From an uncultured Pelagibacteraceae bacterium (GTDB taxonomy: Bacteria; Pseudomonadota; Alphaproteobacteria; Pelagibacterales; Pelagibacteraceae): 64,000 bases of DNA. Location of the stretch: the NCBI GenBank assembly GCA_902568465.1, contig CACFQR010000003.1:53172-117171 (forward strand). Reading direction: 5' to 3'. The first letter of the stretch is position 1; each line of letters starts with the position of its first letter. A model generated the notes under the pieces. The model was not told where the DNA came from, did no database searches, and saw only the letters and a program-made list of their open reading frames with translations. A program made the translations under genes and the position numbers. Below are positions 47,469 to 56,649 of the stretch, in pieces.

Positions 47469-48363
47469 TTTCTTTTTGACTTTCCAGCCAAGTTTGTCCT
47501 GAACCTTTGGCTAACTCTCTTATTCTAGAAATAAATTCAGTTCTTTGGGCAACTCCAATAACTCCTCTTGCATCTAATAAATTAAAGATATGGCTAGCTT
47601 TTAAACACTGGTCGTAAGCTGGCAATGAAAGCTTCTTCTCCAATAAAGATTTGCATTCTGTTTCGGCTATTTCAAAATTTTTTAGCAAATGTTCAGTGTT
47701 AGCAAATTCAAAATTATATGCTGAATACTCCTTTTCAGCCTGATGAAAAACATCTTTATATTTAATTCCATCATTGTTCCATATGAGTTCGAATACATTA
47801 TTTTTTCCCTGTGTAAACATGCATATCCTTTCCAAACCGTATGTAAGCTCTACTGACACTGGTTTACATTCTATACCCGCCATCTGTTGAAAATAAGTGA
47901 ACTGAGTAATTTCCATACCATCACACCAAACTTCCCATCCTCGACCCGCCGCACCAAGCGTTGGACTCTCCCAATCATCTTCGACAAATCGTATATCATG
48001 TTCTTTATGATTAATTCCTATTTTTGATAAACTGTTCAGAAAAATTCTTTTGATATTATCTGGAGAAGGTTTAATGATAACTTGAAACTGATAATAATGT
48101 TGTAAGCGATTTGGATTCTTTCCATACCTTCCATCAGTGGGTCTTCTTGATGGTTGGACATACGCAGCTTTCCAAGATTTAGGACCTAATGAACGTAAAG
48201 TAGTTGCTGGGTGAAATGTACCTGCTCCAACTTCCATATCATAAGGTTGTAATACTACACACCCATAGTTTCCCCAAAATTTTTGCAAATTAAGTATCGT
48301 TTCTTGAAAATTTACCGGAGTTGGTTTATTTTTTTTCTTTTTCACACTTGTTTTTTTAGGCAT
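47461..48363 (-). CDS. glyQ: glycyl-tRNA synthetase alpha subunit
   Basis: Catalytic class II alpha chain. 300 residues with a short Lys-rich N-terminus, then [29 protein letters not shown], and [18 protein letters not shown]. It starts on the base next to the sppA stop, so sppA, glyQ, glyS and ppdK form one unit. Confidence 0.97.
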   Translation of the reverse strand: MPKKTSVKKKKNKPTPVNFQETILNLQKFWGNYGCVVLQPYDMEVGAGTFHPATTLRSLGPKSWKAAYVQPSRRPTDGRYGKNPNRLQHYYQFQVIIKPSPDNIKRIFLNSLSKIGINHKEHDIRFVEDDWESPTLGAAGRGWEVWCDGMEITQFTYFQQMAGIECKPVSVELTYGLERICMFTQGKNNVFELIWNNDGIKYKDVFHQAEKEYSAYNFEFANTEHLLKNFEIAETECKSLLEKKLSLPAYDQCLKASHIFNLLDARGVIGVAQRTEFISRIRELAKGSGQTWLESQKENG

Positions 48364-49185
48364 TTACAAACCAAATTTCTGCCACTGAGCTCTTTCCTCT
48401 AGGACATTTGCAATGCTATCAACTTGATTATCAAGTGATGCGGATAATTTTTTTGCTATAAAACTTTTTGGTTTCTCAAGCTTTCTAATTTCAATATCTT
48501 CGCCAAATTTTTCTCTTAAAATTTGTTCAGCGTTACCAAGTCCATCTATTAAGCCTAATTTTAATGAAGTAGAACCTGACCAAAATTCTCCGGTAAAAGT
48601 ATTATTTTTTTCTACATCTTTTAGTTTTGAGCCTCTGCTAGTTTTAACCACATTAATAAAATCTGAATGTAACTCTAATTGAATTTTTTTTAATCTTTGG
48701 ATATCTTCCTCTTTTTCTTCCTTAAAAGGGTCAAGCGTACTTTTGTTTTTTCCAGCAGTATAAACTCTTCTCTCTACACCAATTTTTTTAATGGCGTCTT
48801 GAAATCCAAAAGATGCAGAAATAACACCTATTGATCCCACTATTGAACTAGAGTTTGCATAAATTTCATCCCCAGCACAAGCTATGAGATATCCGCCAGA
48901 TGCCGCCACATCTTCAGCAAAAACTAAAACTTTCTTTTTATTTTTTTTGGCTTGTTTTTTAATATAGCTATAAATTAAATGAGATTGTACAGGCGATCCT
49001 CCTGGTGAGTTTATAGAAATTGCCACAGCTAAAGCCTTTTTCATTGAAAAAGCTTTATCAATAATTTCCTGTTGACCAGCAAAGTTTATTCCCTGTTTAA
49101 ATCTTCCTACAGATCCTATTACCCCTGTTAGCCTCACATGAGGAACTATTTTTTTCTTTTTAAAAATTTTAAAAATTGAAAACAT
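48364..49185 (-). CDS. sppA: S49-family signal peptide peptidase (SppA/SohB-like)
   Basis: Membrane-associated serine peptidase that degrades released signal peptides. The 273-residue short form has S-I-N-S-P-G-G-S-P-V for the oxyanion region, the nucleophile in A-A-S-G-G-Y-L-I-A-C-A (about residue 95), I-V-G-S-I-G-V-I, and a later Lys in A-G-K-N-K-S-T-L-D-P-F. No strong N-terminal anchor is visible, only a K-rich hydrophobic start. First gene of the glyQ-glyS-ppdK unit. Confidence 0.88.
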   Translation of the reverse strand: MFSIFKIFKKKKIVPHVRLTGVIGSVGRFKQGINFAGQQEIIDKAFSMKKALAVAISINSPGGSPVQSHLIYSYIKKQAKKNKKKVLVFAEDVAASGGYLIACAGDEIYANSSSIVGSIGVISASFGFQDAIKKIGVERRVYTAGKNKSTLDPFKEEKEEDIQRLKKIQLELHSDFINVVKTSRGSKLKDVEKNNTFTGEFWSGSTSLKLGLIDGLGNAEQILREKFGEDIEIRKLEKPKSFIAKKLSASLDNQVDSIANVLEERAQWQKFGL

Positions 49186-49280
49186 TTGATGGTTTATATT
49201 CTAAATATCATAGTTTTTAGATCCTTTAAAAGTTTATGTAAAGTTTTAAAGCTACCTTAGGTTGTAATTTTTTGGGTGCG

Positions 49281-49290
49281 TCACTAGTGA
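49281..49290. promoter_or_regulatory. perfect palindrome in the sppA-ispB intergenic region
   Basis: TCACTAGTGA is a perfect 10-base dyad 48 bases before ispB. A second inverted repeat, CTTTAAAA (49224-49231) and TTTTAAAG (49244-49251), lies between it and the sppA start. Such dyads in a 152-base divergent promoter region could be operator sites, but no regulator can be named. A TATAAT at 49325-49330 ends only seven bases before the ispB ATG. Confidence 0.3.
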
Positions 49291-49337
49291 TCTAAAAGAG
49301 TTTTTTTTAGTATAAAATAAAAGATATAATTATTTAC

Positions 49338-50351
49338 ATGGGATCGGTAATACCACTCAAAAAAGAAATAGATAATTCATATTTAGGGCTTAAAAATCTA
49401 GTTGGAAGTAAATTAGACGAGGTTAGCCAGCGTATAAAATATAAGCTTGCTAGTGAAATAAACCTTATTCATAAAATGACAAATTACCACGTGAAGTCTG
49501 GTGGAAAAAGAATCAGGCCTTTATTAACTTTAGCCTCGGCTAAATTGTGCGGATACAAAAATGGAAATAGAGATATCAACTTAGCCGCATGCATTGAATT
49601 AATACATAATGCTACTCTACTTCATGACGACGTAATAGATAATAGCGAGTTAAGAAGAGGAATAAAAACTACTAATTCAGTTTGGGGCAACCAATCTTCT
49701 ATTTTAGTTGGGGATTACCTTTTTAGTCGATGTTTTGAAATGATGGTAGAGGATGGATCGCAAGAAATATTAAAATTGTTATCCTCAACTTCATCAAGAA
49801 TAGCTCAAGGAGAAGTTTTGCAACTAGAGCATAAAGGGCAAATAGACCTTTTAGAAGAAACTTACTTCAGTATAATAAATATGAAAACAGCAGCTTTGTT
49901 TGCTGCGGCTGCAAAAGTCGGTGCTTGCCTAGGAGATAAAAGTAAAAAAGAGAAAGATGCATTAGAATCATATGGAAGAAATCTTGGTTTAGCATTTCAA
50001 ATAGCAGATGATGCACTAGATTACTTTTCTTCAAAAACAATTTTAGGCAAGGAAATAGGTAAAGATTTTTATGAAGGAAAAACTACATTACCTTTAATTA
50101 TAATTTATCAAAGAGGTAATAGTGAGGAAAGAAAATTTCTAAAAGAAATTTTTAAAAAAAAAAATAGAAACGAGGATGATTTTAGTGAAACCTTGTCACT
50201 AATAAATAAATATAAAGCAGTACAAGCAAGTTTTAAAAGAGCGGAATATTTTGTTAATGTCTCTTATGATGCTCTTGGAATATTTCAAAATACTGAAGAA
50301 AAAAAAGTTTTACAAAATTTAACTGAATTCAGTCTTAATAGATCCTTTTAA
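49338..50351 (+). CDS. ispB: long-chain polyprenyl diphosphate synthase (ubiquinone side chain)
   Basis: Adds isopentenyl units to make the octaprenyl-to-decaprenyl side chain of ubiquinone. 337 residues with G-G-K-R-I-R-P-L-L-T-L, first Asp-rich motif L-L-H-D-D-V-I-D (about 96-103), L-V-G-D-Y-L-F-S-R and second motif F-Q-I-A-D-D-A-L-D-Y. Chain length cannot be read with certainty. A small residue (T-L two before the first motif) is consistent with long products. The ispA gene nearby supplies its allylic primer. Confidence 0.92.
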   Translation: MGSVIPLKKEIDNSYLGLKNLVGSKLDEVSQRIKYKLASEINLIHKMTNYHVKSGGKRIRPLLTLASAKLCGYKNGNRDINLAACIELIHNATLLHDDVIDNSELRRGIKTTNSVWGNQSSILVGDYLFSRCFEMMVEDGSQEILKLLSSTSSRIAQGEVLQLEHKGQIDLLEETYFSIINMKTAALFAAAAKVGACLGDKSKKEKDALESYGRNLGLAFQIADDALDYFSSKTILGKEIGKDFYEGKTTLPLIIIYQRGNSEERKFLKEIFKKKNRNEDDFSETLSLINKYKAVQASFKRAEYFVNVSYDALGIFQNTEEKKVLQNLTEFSLNRSF

Positions 50352-50971
50352 GGGTACAAAATTTCTTTTTTCCACTTATTGGAAACTTTACTATATCTAA
50401 GCCTTTCATGGATCCTAAACTCATCTCCTAACCAAAATTCAATTGAAGTAGGGTTTAAGCACCAACCTGACCAATATTCAGGTCTGGATAATTTAGTTTC
50501 ATCATTAAATTTTTTTTCAAACTCTTCTATCTTTTTTAATAAATCTTTTCTCTCTTGCATAACATTAGATTGGTCTGACGCCCATGCTCCAATTTTACTT
50601 TTATAAGGTCTACTTTTATAATAAAGGTCAGCCTCATGATCGGATACTTGACTTACATTCCCAGAGACTCTTACTTGCCTTTGTAGACTTTTCCAATGAA
50701 AGCACATAGCGGCTTTTGGATTTTTTTGTAGATCTTGACTTTTCGGGCTATTCAAATTTGTGTAAAAGACAAAACCTTTGTGACTTAAACCCTTTAAAAG
50801 AACCATTCTTACACTCGGCTCATTTTTTGTATCAGCTGTTGCTAAAGATAGAGCGTTTGGGTCATTAATTTCCTTTTTTTCAGCCTCAGACATCCATTTT
50901 TTGAAAAGCTCAATGGGATCATCTAAGTCCAAAAAACACGAATTTAAACCTAATGTATTTTTTTGATTCAT
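50348..50971 (-). CDS. pdxH: pyridoxamine 5'-phosphate oxidase
   Basis: FMN enzyme making pyridoxal phosphate from its pyridoxine or pyridoxamine form. 207 residues, with N-A-L-S-L-A-T-A, P-S-V-R-M-V-L-L-K-G, F-Y-T-N-L-N-S-P-K, W-K-S-L-Q-R-Q-V-R-V-S-G, and the C-terminal W-x-G-x-x-L-N-P and E-F-W-L-G substrate motifs. Its end overlaps ispB by four bases and it is divergent from aroC with a 34-base gap. Confidence 0.95.
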   Translation of the reverse strand: MNQKNTLGLNSCFLDLDDPIELFKKWMSEAEKKEINDPNALSLATADTKNEPSVRMVLLKGLSHKGFVFYTNLNSPKSQDLQKNPKAAMCFHWKSLQRQVRVSGNVSQVSDHEADLYYKSRPYKSKIGAWASDQSNVMQERKDLLKKIEEFEKKFNDETKLSRPEYWSGWCLNPTSIEFWLGDEFRIHERLRYSKVSNKWKKEILYP

Positions 50972-51005
50972 AAAATAGTCAAAATATTCTATATAATGTA
51001 ATCTA

Positions 51006-52088
51006 ATGTCATTTAATACTTTTGGAAAGATATTTCGATTTACTACTTGGGGAGAATCTCACGGCATTGCTATAGGCTGTGTAGTGGATGGTTGCCCTCC
51101 AAACATTGCTTTATCTGAAAAAAATATACAATTTGAGATGGATCGAAGAAGACCTGGTAGATCTAAATTTACTTCTCAGAGAAAAGAATCTGACAAAGTA
51201 GAAATTTTATCGGGTGTTTTTGAAGGAAAAACCACTGGCACACCTATTTCAATGATTATTTATAATAAGGATGCAAAATCAAGAGATTATGAAACTATTA
51301 AAAATAAATTTAGACCTGGCCACGCTGATTATACTTATTTAACAAAATATGGAATAAGAGACTACCGTGGAGGTGGAAGACAGTCTGCTAGAGAAACTGC
51401 TTCTAGAGTGGCAGCAGGAGCAATAGCTAAGATAGTACTCAACAATCTTTTAGGAAAAAAATTTAAAATCGTAGGCGCAGTTATTCAATTGGGCCTACTT
51501 GGTTGTAATAAAAATAACTGGAATGAGAAGGAAATTAGAAAAAATCCTTTTTTTTGTCCAGATAAAAAATCAATTAAACTTTGGGAAAAATATCTTCTCG
51601 CTGTAAGAAAAGCAGGTTCATCCTGTGGTGCTGTAATACAACTTAAAGCATTTGGAATACCTCCTGGCTTGGGAGCTCCTATATATTCAAAATTAGACTC
51701 AGATTTAGCAAGCGCACTAATGAGCATCAATGCTGTTAAAGGTGTGAATATTGGAGCTGGAATGAGTTCAGCGTTTTTGAGTGGAGAGGAAAATTCTGAT
51801 GAAATGAATAAAGCAAAAGGTAAAATAAAATTTAAAACTAATAATGCTGGGGGGATACTTGGAGGTATTTCTTCTGGTCAAGATATTATTGCTTCATTTG
51901 CCGTAAAACCCACATCTTCAATTTTAACAAACAGAAAGACCATTGATAAAAAAGGTAAAAACACATCAATTTCAGTTAAAGGTAGACATGATCCCTGCGT
52001 TGGAATTAGAGCTGTGCCAGTCGGCGAAGCTATGATGGCATGCGTATTGTTAGACCACTATTTATTGAATCGTGCCCAATGTGGTTAA
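51006..52088 (+). CDS. aroC: chorismate synthase
   Basis: Last step of the shikimate pathway, using reduced FMN. The 360-residue protein has the signature G-E-S-H-G-x-A-I-G near residue 17, [18 protein letters not shown], the [18 protein letters not shown] block, and G-R-H-D-P-C-V near the C-terminus. Length is normal. It converges with ispA, overlapping by four bases. Confidence 0.97.
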   Translation: MSFNTFGKIFRFTTWGESHGIAIGCVVDGCPPNIALSEKNIQFEMDRRRPGRSKFTSQRKESDKVEILSGVFEGKTTGTPISMIIYNKDAKSRDYETIKNKFRPGHADYTYLTKYGIRDYRGGGRQSARETASRVAAGAIAKIVLNNLLGKKFKIVGAVIQLGLLGCNKNNWNEKEIRKNPFFCPDKKSIKLWEKYLLAVRKAGSSCGAVIQLKAFGIPPGLGAPIYSKLDSDLASALMSINAVKGVNIGAGMSSAFLSGEENSDEMNKAKGKIKFKTNNAGGILGGISSGQDIIASFAVKPTSSILTNRKTIDKKGKNTSISVKGRHDPCVGIRAVPVGEAMMACVLLDHYLLNRAQCG

Positions 52089-52969
52089 AATTTTCTCTTT
52101 AATATAAAATTTACTGCCTCAAGTAAATCCTTAGTTCTTGGACCAAGCTTTATAATATCATTATCTATTTTTTTTTTTAACTCTAATGCAAAATTTAATG
52201 TTTGCTTGTATCCCAATAAGTTAACTAATGTTGCTTTACCTTTCTTTTGATCACTTTTTGTAGGTTTACCAACTACTGAAACATCTCCCTTATAATCTAT
52301 TAAGTCATCAGTTATTTGAAAAAGCAAACCGACATTTAAACCAATTTTTTTTAAATTATTTCTCTTTTTTTTATTTAAATTTTTAATTATCGCTACACTT
52401 TCGCAACAAAAACTAAATAGCTCTCCTGTTTTCTTTTTTTGCATCTGTATTATTTTGCTTTTAGAAATTTTTTTATTTTCAAATGTTAAATCTGAGTATT
52501 GCCCTCCAGCTAAGCCTAAACTTCCTGAACAATTAGATAGGGTATTAATTAAATCAATTTTTATATTTTGTTTTAATTTCAAATCTTTGCTAGATAAAAT
52601 TTCAAAAGCCATGGTTAATAATGAATTTCCTGCTAGCATCGCTGTAAATTCATTAAACTTCTTATGCGCAGAAGGCTTGCCTCTTCTTAGATCGTCATCA
52701 TCCATTGATGGAAGATCGTCATGCATTAAAGAATAAGCATGAATACATTCAATAGCAGACCCGATTATAATTAATTTTTTGGATTCAATGTTAAAAATTT
52801 TACCAGTATTAACTATAATGGCTGATCTAAACCTCTTTCCTCCTGAAAATACTCCGTATTTCATTGGATGGGTTAAATTTGAACGCTTTCTTTTGTTTAA
52901 CAATACTTTCTTTAAATATAGATCAGTAGTTTTTTTTATACTGTTTAATTTATAAGAAAAACTTTTCAT
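52085..52969 (-). CDS. ispA: farnesyl diphosphate synthase (short-chain prenyl synthase)
   Basis: Makes geranyl/farnesyl diphosphate. 294 residues with G-G-K-R-F-R-S-A, first Asp-rich motif [16 protein letters not shown] (the four-Asp insertion D-D-x4-D typical of bacterial short-chain enzymes) and second motif F-Q-I-T-D-D-L-I-D. It follows xseB by four bases, the xseB-ispA order of many proteobacteria. The dxs gene that often comes next is absent here. Confidence 0.93.
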   Translation of the reverse strand: MKSFSYKLNSIKKTTDLYLKKVLLNKRKRSNLTHPMKYGVFSGGKRFRSAIIVNTGKIFNIESKKLIIIGSAIECIHAYSLMHDDLPSMDDDDLRRGKPSAHKKFNEFTAMLAGNSLLTMAFEILSSKDLKLKQNIKIDLINTLSNCSGSLGLAGGQYSDLTFENKKISKSKIIQMQKKKTGELFSFCCESVAIIKNLNKKKRNNLKKIGLNVGLLFQITDDLIDYKGDVSVVGKPTKSDQKKGKATLVNLLGYKQTLNFALELKKKIDNDIIKLGPRTKDLLEAVNFILKRKF

Positions 52970-52973
52970 AGAT

Positions 52974-53210
52974 TTATTTTTTAGATTTTCTTTTTTTTTT
53001 AGATGTTTTAGATTTTCTTAGATCGCTGTTCTTTTTTTTAAAAACTTCCTGTATATGATGATTTAGCATAATCATTCTATTAAACTCGTCCTTGTAGTCA
53101 TTTAGATTTATTTCCTTATTTTCTAACTTATTAATGATATCATTAATTTCATTTTGAGCCTCTTTTATTGACTTTGTTTTTATATGAACTGGAATATTTT
53201 TTGATTTCAT
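52974..53210 (-). CDS. xseB: exodeoxyribonuclease VII small subunit
   Basis: Helical subunit that wraps the XseA nuclease. 78 residues: the core S-I-K-E-A-Q-N-E-I-N-D-I-I-N-K-L-E-N-K-E-I-N-L (about 14-36) fits the family pattern of an F-E-E-A-L-x-E-L-E-x-I-V-x-x-L-E-x-G-E-x-x-L helix pair. A Lys/Arg/Ser-rich tail follows. The neighbour ispA supports the call. Sequence identity with the family looks low, so the assignment leans on pattern and synteny. Confidence 0.8.
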   Translation of the reverse strand: MKSKNIPVHIKTKSIKEAQNEINDIINKLENKEINLNDYKDEFNRMIMLNHHIQEVFKKKNSDLRKSKTSKKKRKSKK

Positions 53211-53235
53211 AATATATCCGTATACTAATTAATTT

Positions 53236-54192
53236 ATGAAAAATATCTATTTAAATATATATAAATCAAATTTGGTTAATTTAAAAAAAGCAAAAAATAA
53301 ATTAAAGAATAATGGCATTATTGGAATTCCTACAGAAACCGTTTATGGTTTAGCTGGTAATGCATATTCTAGTAAATCTATTAAAAAAATTTTTAAATTA
53401 AAAAAAAGACCACACTTCAATCCTTTAATAATACATTATAAAAATTTAAACAGTTTAGAAAAAGATGTTGCATTAAATAGTAATTTTAAAAAACTTTATG
53501 ATTCTTTTTGCCCTGGCCCAATAACATTCATTTTAAAAAAGAAAAAAAAATCAAAAATATCTAGAGCTGCAACCGCAGGAAAAAATACTGTGGCAGTTAG
53601 AATTCCAAAACATAAGGTAGCTAAAAATTTACTTAATATTATAAATTTTCCACTAGCTGCACCAAGTGCGAATGTATCTTCTAGGTTAAGTCCTACTTCA
53701 GCATTTGATGTTGCAGATGAATTTAAAAATAAATTAGATTTTATAATAAACGGGGGCCGGTGTAAAATTGGAATTGAATCAACTATAATAGATTTAACAA
53801 AAAAACCTACTATCTTAAGATTGGGAAGTATAACTGTTGCAAATATACAAAAAGTTTTAAAAAAAAAAATTAAAATACTAAAACACCATAGAAAGATTAA
53901 AGCTCCCGGACAACTTAGACTTCATTACTCTCCTGGTATACCAGTTGAAATGAATAAAAAATATGTTAAAAAAAATCAAGCTTTAATAGGTTTTGGTAAA
54001 AAATTTAAAAAAACAAAAAATTATTTTAACTTGAGTAAAAATAGTAACTTGAAAGAAGCTGCAAATAACCTATACAAAACAATGAGAAAAATAAAAAAAA
54101 ATAATTTTAAGTCTATAGCAATTGTTAAAATACCAAATAAAGGAATTGGTAGTGCAATAAATGATAGGCTAAAAAAGGCATCAAATAAATGA
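53236..54192 (+). CDS. tsaC: threonylcarbamoyl-AMP synthase (Sua5 type)
   Basis: Makes threonylcarbamoyl-AMP for the t6A37 modification of ANN-decoding tRNAs. The YrdC domain (about residues 10-205) has G-I-I-G-I-P-T-E-T-V-Y-G-L-A-G-N-A, K-K-R-P-x-F-N-P-L, C-P-G-P-I-T and A-P-S-A-N-x-S. The linker P-G-Q-L-R-L-H-Y-S-P and a C-terminal Sua5 domain extend it to 318 residues, so it is Sua5-type rather than the short E. coli TsaC. It overlaps the next ABC gene by four bases. Confidence 0.93.
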   Translation: MKNIYLNIYKSNLVNLKKAKNKLKNNGIIGIPTETVYGLAGNAYSSKSIKKIFKLKKRPHFNPLIIHYKNLNSLEKDVALNSNFKKLYDSFCPGPITFILKKKKKSKISRAATAGKNTVAVRIPKHKVAKNLLNIINFPLAAPSANVSSRLSPTSAFDVADEFKNKLDFIINGGRCKIGIESTIIDLTKKPTILRLGSITVANIQKVLKKKIKILKHHRKIKAPGQLRLHYSPGIPVEMNKKYVKKNQALIGFGKKFKKTKNYFNLSKNSNLKEAANNLYKTMRKIKKNNFKSIAIVKIPNKGIGSAINDRLKKASNK

Positions 54193-54911
54193 GTATAGAA
54201 ATTAATAATTTAAGTAAAAAATTTAAAAATACTTTAGCTGTTAAAAATTTAAATTTTAAAATAGAAAAAGGTAAAATAATTGGCTTGCTAGGTCCTAATG
54301 GTTGTGGAAAATCAACTACTATTGGTATGATGCTGGGGTTGATAAAACCTACTGCTGGTTCTGTTTTGATAAATCAAAAAAATATTGAAAATGAAAGTAA
54401 TAGAACAAAATTATTAGAAAAAATGAATTTTATTTCTCCTTATATCGAATTACCTAAAAAACTTAGTGTTGAGGAAAATTTAAAAGTTTATGCGCGATTG
54501 TACGGAGTAAAAAATTTTAAAGAAAAAATTAATGATTTAATGAAACAATTAAATTTATATGATTTAAGATCAAGACAAACTGGTGAGCTTTCGTCTGGTC
54601 AGAAAAATAGAGTGTCTCTGGCTAAAGCCTTAGTAAACAATCCTGAAATACTTCTATTAGATGAACCAACGGCAAGTTTAGATCCTGATGTGGGGGATTA
54701 TATAAGAGGTATTATAGAAGATTATGCTTCAAATCAAAATGCAACCATATTACTTGCTTCGCATAATATGGATGAAGTTGAAAGATTGTGCAGTGAAGTA
54801 ATGATGATGAAAAATGGTGAAATTATAGATAGAGGTAAAAGTTCAGATTTAATTAGTAAACATGGAAGAAAAAATTTAGAAGAAGTATTTTTAAAGATAG
54901 TTAGAGAATAA
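54189..54911 (+). CDS. ABC-2-type exporter ATP-binding protein
   Basis: 240-residue single-domain ATPase with Walker A G-P-N-G-C-G-K-S-T (about 36-44), signature L-S-S-G-Q-K-N-R, Walker B I-L-L-L-D-E-P-T-A-S-L-D-P-D and H-loop A-S-H-N-M-D-E-V. It resembles the DrrA/NodI/CcmA group of exporters. The permease gene starts two bases after its stop. The substrate is unknown. A GT17 glycosyltransferase follows, so a glycan or glycolipid is one possibility. Confidence 0.9.
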   Translation: MSIEINNLSKKFKNTLAVKNLNFKIEKGKIIGLLGPNGCGKSTTIGMMLGLIKPTAGSVLINQKNIENESNRTKLLEKMNFISPYIELPKKLSVEENLKVYARLYGVKNFKEKINDLMKQLNLYDLRSRQTGELSSGQKNRVSLAKALVNNPEILLLDEPTASLDPDVGDYIRGIIEDYASNQNATILLASHNMDEVERLCSEVMMMKNGEIIDRGKSSDLISKHGRKNLEEVFLKIVRE

Positions 54912-54912
54912 A

Positions 54913-55704
54913 ATGAAATTTCATAGAATGATAGCTTTGTCTTTGCGGCACTTATATTTAATTAAAGGTTCGTTGCCAAGAATTCTTGATTTGATTTATT
55001 GGCCTACAATTCAAATTATTCTTTGGGGTTTCATTTCAAAATTTTTTACTATGCATAGTGATTATTATAATCATACTGTAGGCATCATATTAAGTGCAGC
55101 AATCCTGTACGATTTTTTATTTAGATCAAGTATAAGTTTTAATATGTTATTTCTCGAAGAAATTTGGAGTAGAAATTTCACTAATTTGTTTGTTTCTCCA
55201 TTAAAAGTTAGTGAAATAATAACTGCTCTTACCTTTACTGCATTACTTAGAACATTAATAGGAATTGTCCCAGCCATAATTTTGGCTTCGCCTTTGTTTG
55301 GGGTTTCCTTATTTGACTTGGGTTCAGCTTTATTTTTTCTTCTTTTAAGTCTTTATTTTTTTGGAATAACTCTAGGTCTATTTGTTACTTCAGGACTTTT
55401 AAGATATGGGCCTGCGTTTGAAAATATTGCCTGGTCATCTCTTTTCCTTTTGGCACCATTAGGATGTATATACTATCCTTTGAGTATATTACCAGACTGG
55501 CTTCAAGTTTTAGCCAAGATGTTGCCTCTTGTTTACATATTTGAAGAGGTAAGATCTATTTTGGTTAATAACGTGGTGGATTACTCAAATATTATAACTG
55601 CTCTGCAATTAAACATGGTTTATTTTGTAGCAGGAATTGTCTTATTTTATTTTGCTTTTTATGGTGCAAGAAAAAAAGGCACTTTAATTAATGTTGGGGA
55701 ATAA
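54913..55704 (+). CDS. ABC-2-type exporter permease
   Basis: 263-residue inner-membrane protein with about six hydrophobic helices (starting near 20, 53, 100, 135, 175 and 235) and the ABC-2 layout of a cytosolic amphipathic N-terminus. It partners the ATPase encoded two bases upstream. NodJ/DrrB-like in length and topology. Co-transcribed with the ATPase and probably with the glycosyltransferase six bases downstream. Confidence 0.87.
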   Translation: MKFHRMIALSLRHLYLIKGSLPRILDLIYWPTIQIILWGFISKFFTMHSDYYNHTVGIILSAAILYDFLFRSSISFNMLFLEEIWSRNFTNLFVSPLKVSEIITALTFTALLRTLIGIVPAIILASPLFGVSLFDLGSALFFLLLSLYFFGITLGLFVTSGLLRYGPAFENIAWSSLFLLAPLGCIYYPLSILPDWLQVLAKMLPLVYIFEEVRSILVNNVVDYSNIITALQLNMVYFVAGIVLFYFAFYGARKKGTLINVGE

Positions 55705-55710
55705 ATTTTA

Positions 55711-56526
55711 ATGAAATTATATGATTGTTGTATGTATTTTGACGAAGATCTTCTTTTAGATCTGCGCTTCAATATATTAAAAGATTGTGTAGATAAATTT
55801 GTCATTGTGGAAGCTACGAAGGACCATGGGGGAAAAGATAAGAGGCTAAATTTTAATATTAATAATTTTACAAAATTTAAAGATAAAATTATCTATATCG
55901 TTGTTAAAGATTTACCGACAAATTTAAAATCTTACAAAAAAGATTGGTCAATTAATCATTTAAGAGACCAACATCAAAGAAATGCTTTAGCAAAAGGGTA
56001 CAAAAACTGTGCTGAAGATGATTTAATAATGATTTCTGATATTGATGAAATACCCGATCCAAAAAAAATTAAATTATTTCAAACTAAAAATAGATATGCT
56101 TGTTTTATTCAAAAAAATTTTCAACAAAAAATTAATTTATTAAATGTCACTGACCAAAATTGGATGGGTACAAAAATAATTCAGAAAAAATACCTTAAAT
56201 CTCCCCAGTGGTTAAGAAACATTAAAACCTCTAAACCTGCTTTTTGGAAGTTCTATAAACCAAAGCAACCACAAATAATTTATAATGGGGGCTGGCATTT
56301 TAGTTTTTTAAAAGAACCCCAAAGAATTGCAGAAAAAATTAAAGGTTATTCTCATCAAGAATATAATAAAATTGAATTTACTGATGAAAAAAAAATCGAA
56401 GAAAGATTAAAAAAAAAAATAGATATATTTGAAAGAAATTATAAATATGAAAAAATTAGTTTAGATAATACGTTTCCTGAATATATATTGAGTAATGTAG
56501 ATAAGTATAAAAATTGGATTGTTTGA
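55711..56526 (+). CDS. glycosyltransferase family 17 (N-acetylglucosaminyltransferase-like)
   Basis: 271 residues starting M-K-L-Y-D-C-C-M-Y-F-D-E-D-L-L-L-D-L-R, then V-I-V-E-A-T-K-D-H-G-G, D-Q-H-Q-R-N-A-L, an acidic metal motif M-I-S-D-I-D-E-I-P near residue 108, and G-G-W-H-F-S-F-L near residue 195. These are hallmarks of the GT17 family, named for a eukaryotic beta-1,4-GlcNAc-transferase. Bacterial members act on unknown glycans. The adjacent ABC-2 exporter may move the product. No membrane segment. Confidence 0.8.
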   Translation: MKLYDCCMYFDEDLLLDLRFNILKDCVDKFVIVEATKDHGGKDKRLNFNINNFTKFKDKIIYIVVKDLPTNLKSYKKDWSINHLRDQHQRNALAKGYKNCAEDDLIMISDIDEIPDPKKIKLFQTKNRYACFIQKNFQQKINLLNVTDQNWMGTKIIQKKYLKSPQWLRNIKTSKPAFWKFYKPKQPQIIYNGGWHFSFLKEPQRIAEKIKGYSHQEYNKIEFTDEKKIEERLKKKIDIFERNYKYEKISLDNTFPEYILSNVDKYKNWIV

Positions 56527-56537
56527 TACCCGTAAAT

Positions 56538-56614
56538 TGGTGCGCCCGGAAGGAGTTGAACCCTCAACCTTCTGGTCCGAAGCCAGACGCTCTATCCAGT
56601 TGAGCTACGAGCGC
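56538..56614 (-). tRNA. tRNA-Arg (anticodon TCG)
   Basis: 77 bases with encoded CCA (TGG at 56538-56540 on the plus strand). The acceptor stem is GCGCTCG with CGGGCGC, including one G-U pair. The D-arm is GCTC/GAGC. The anticodon stem is TCTGG/CCAGA around CTTCGGA, giving TCG, which reads CGN codons. It is antisense to the surrounding plus-strand genes. Confidence 0.95.
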
Positions 56615-56649
56615 TTAAATTCAATTTTAAACAGTATATAATATAATAA

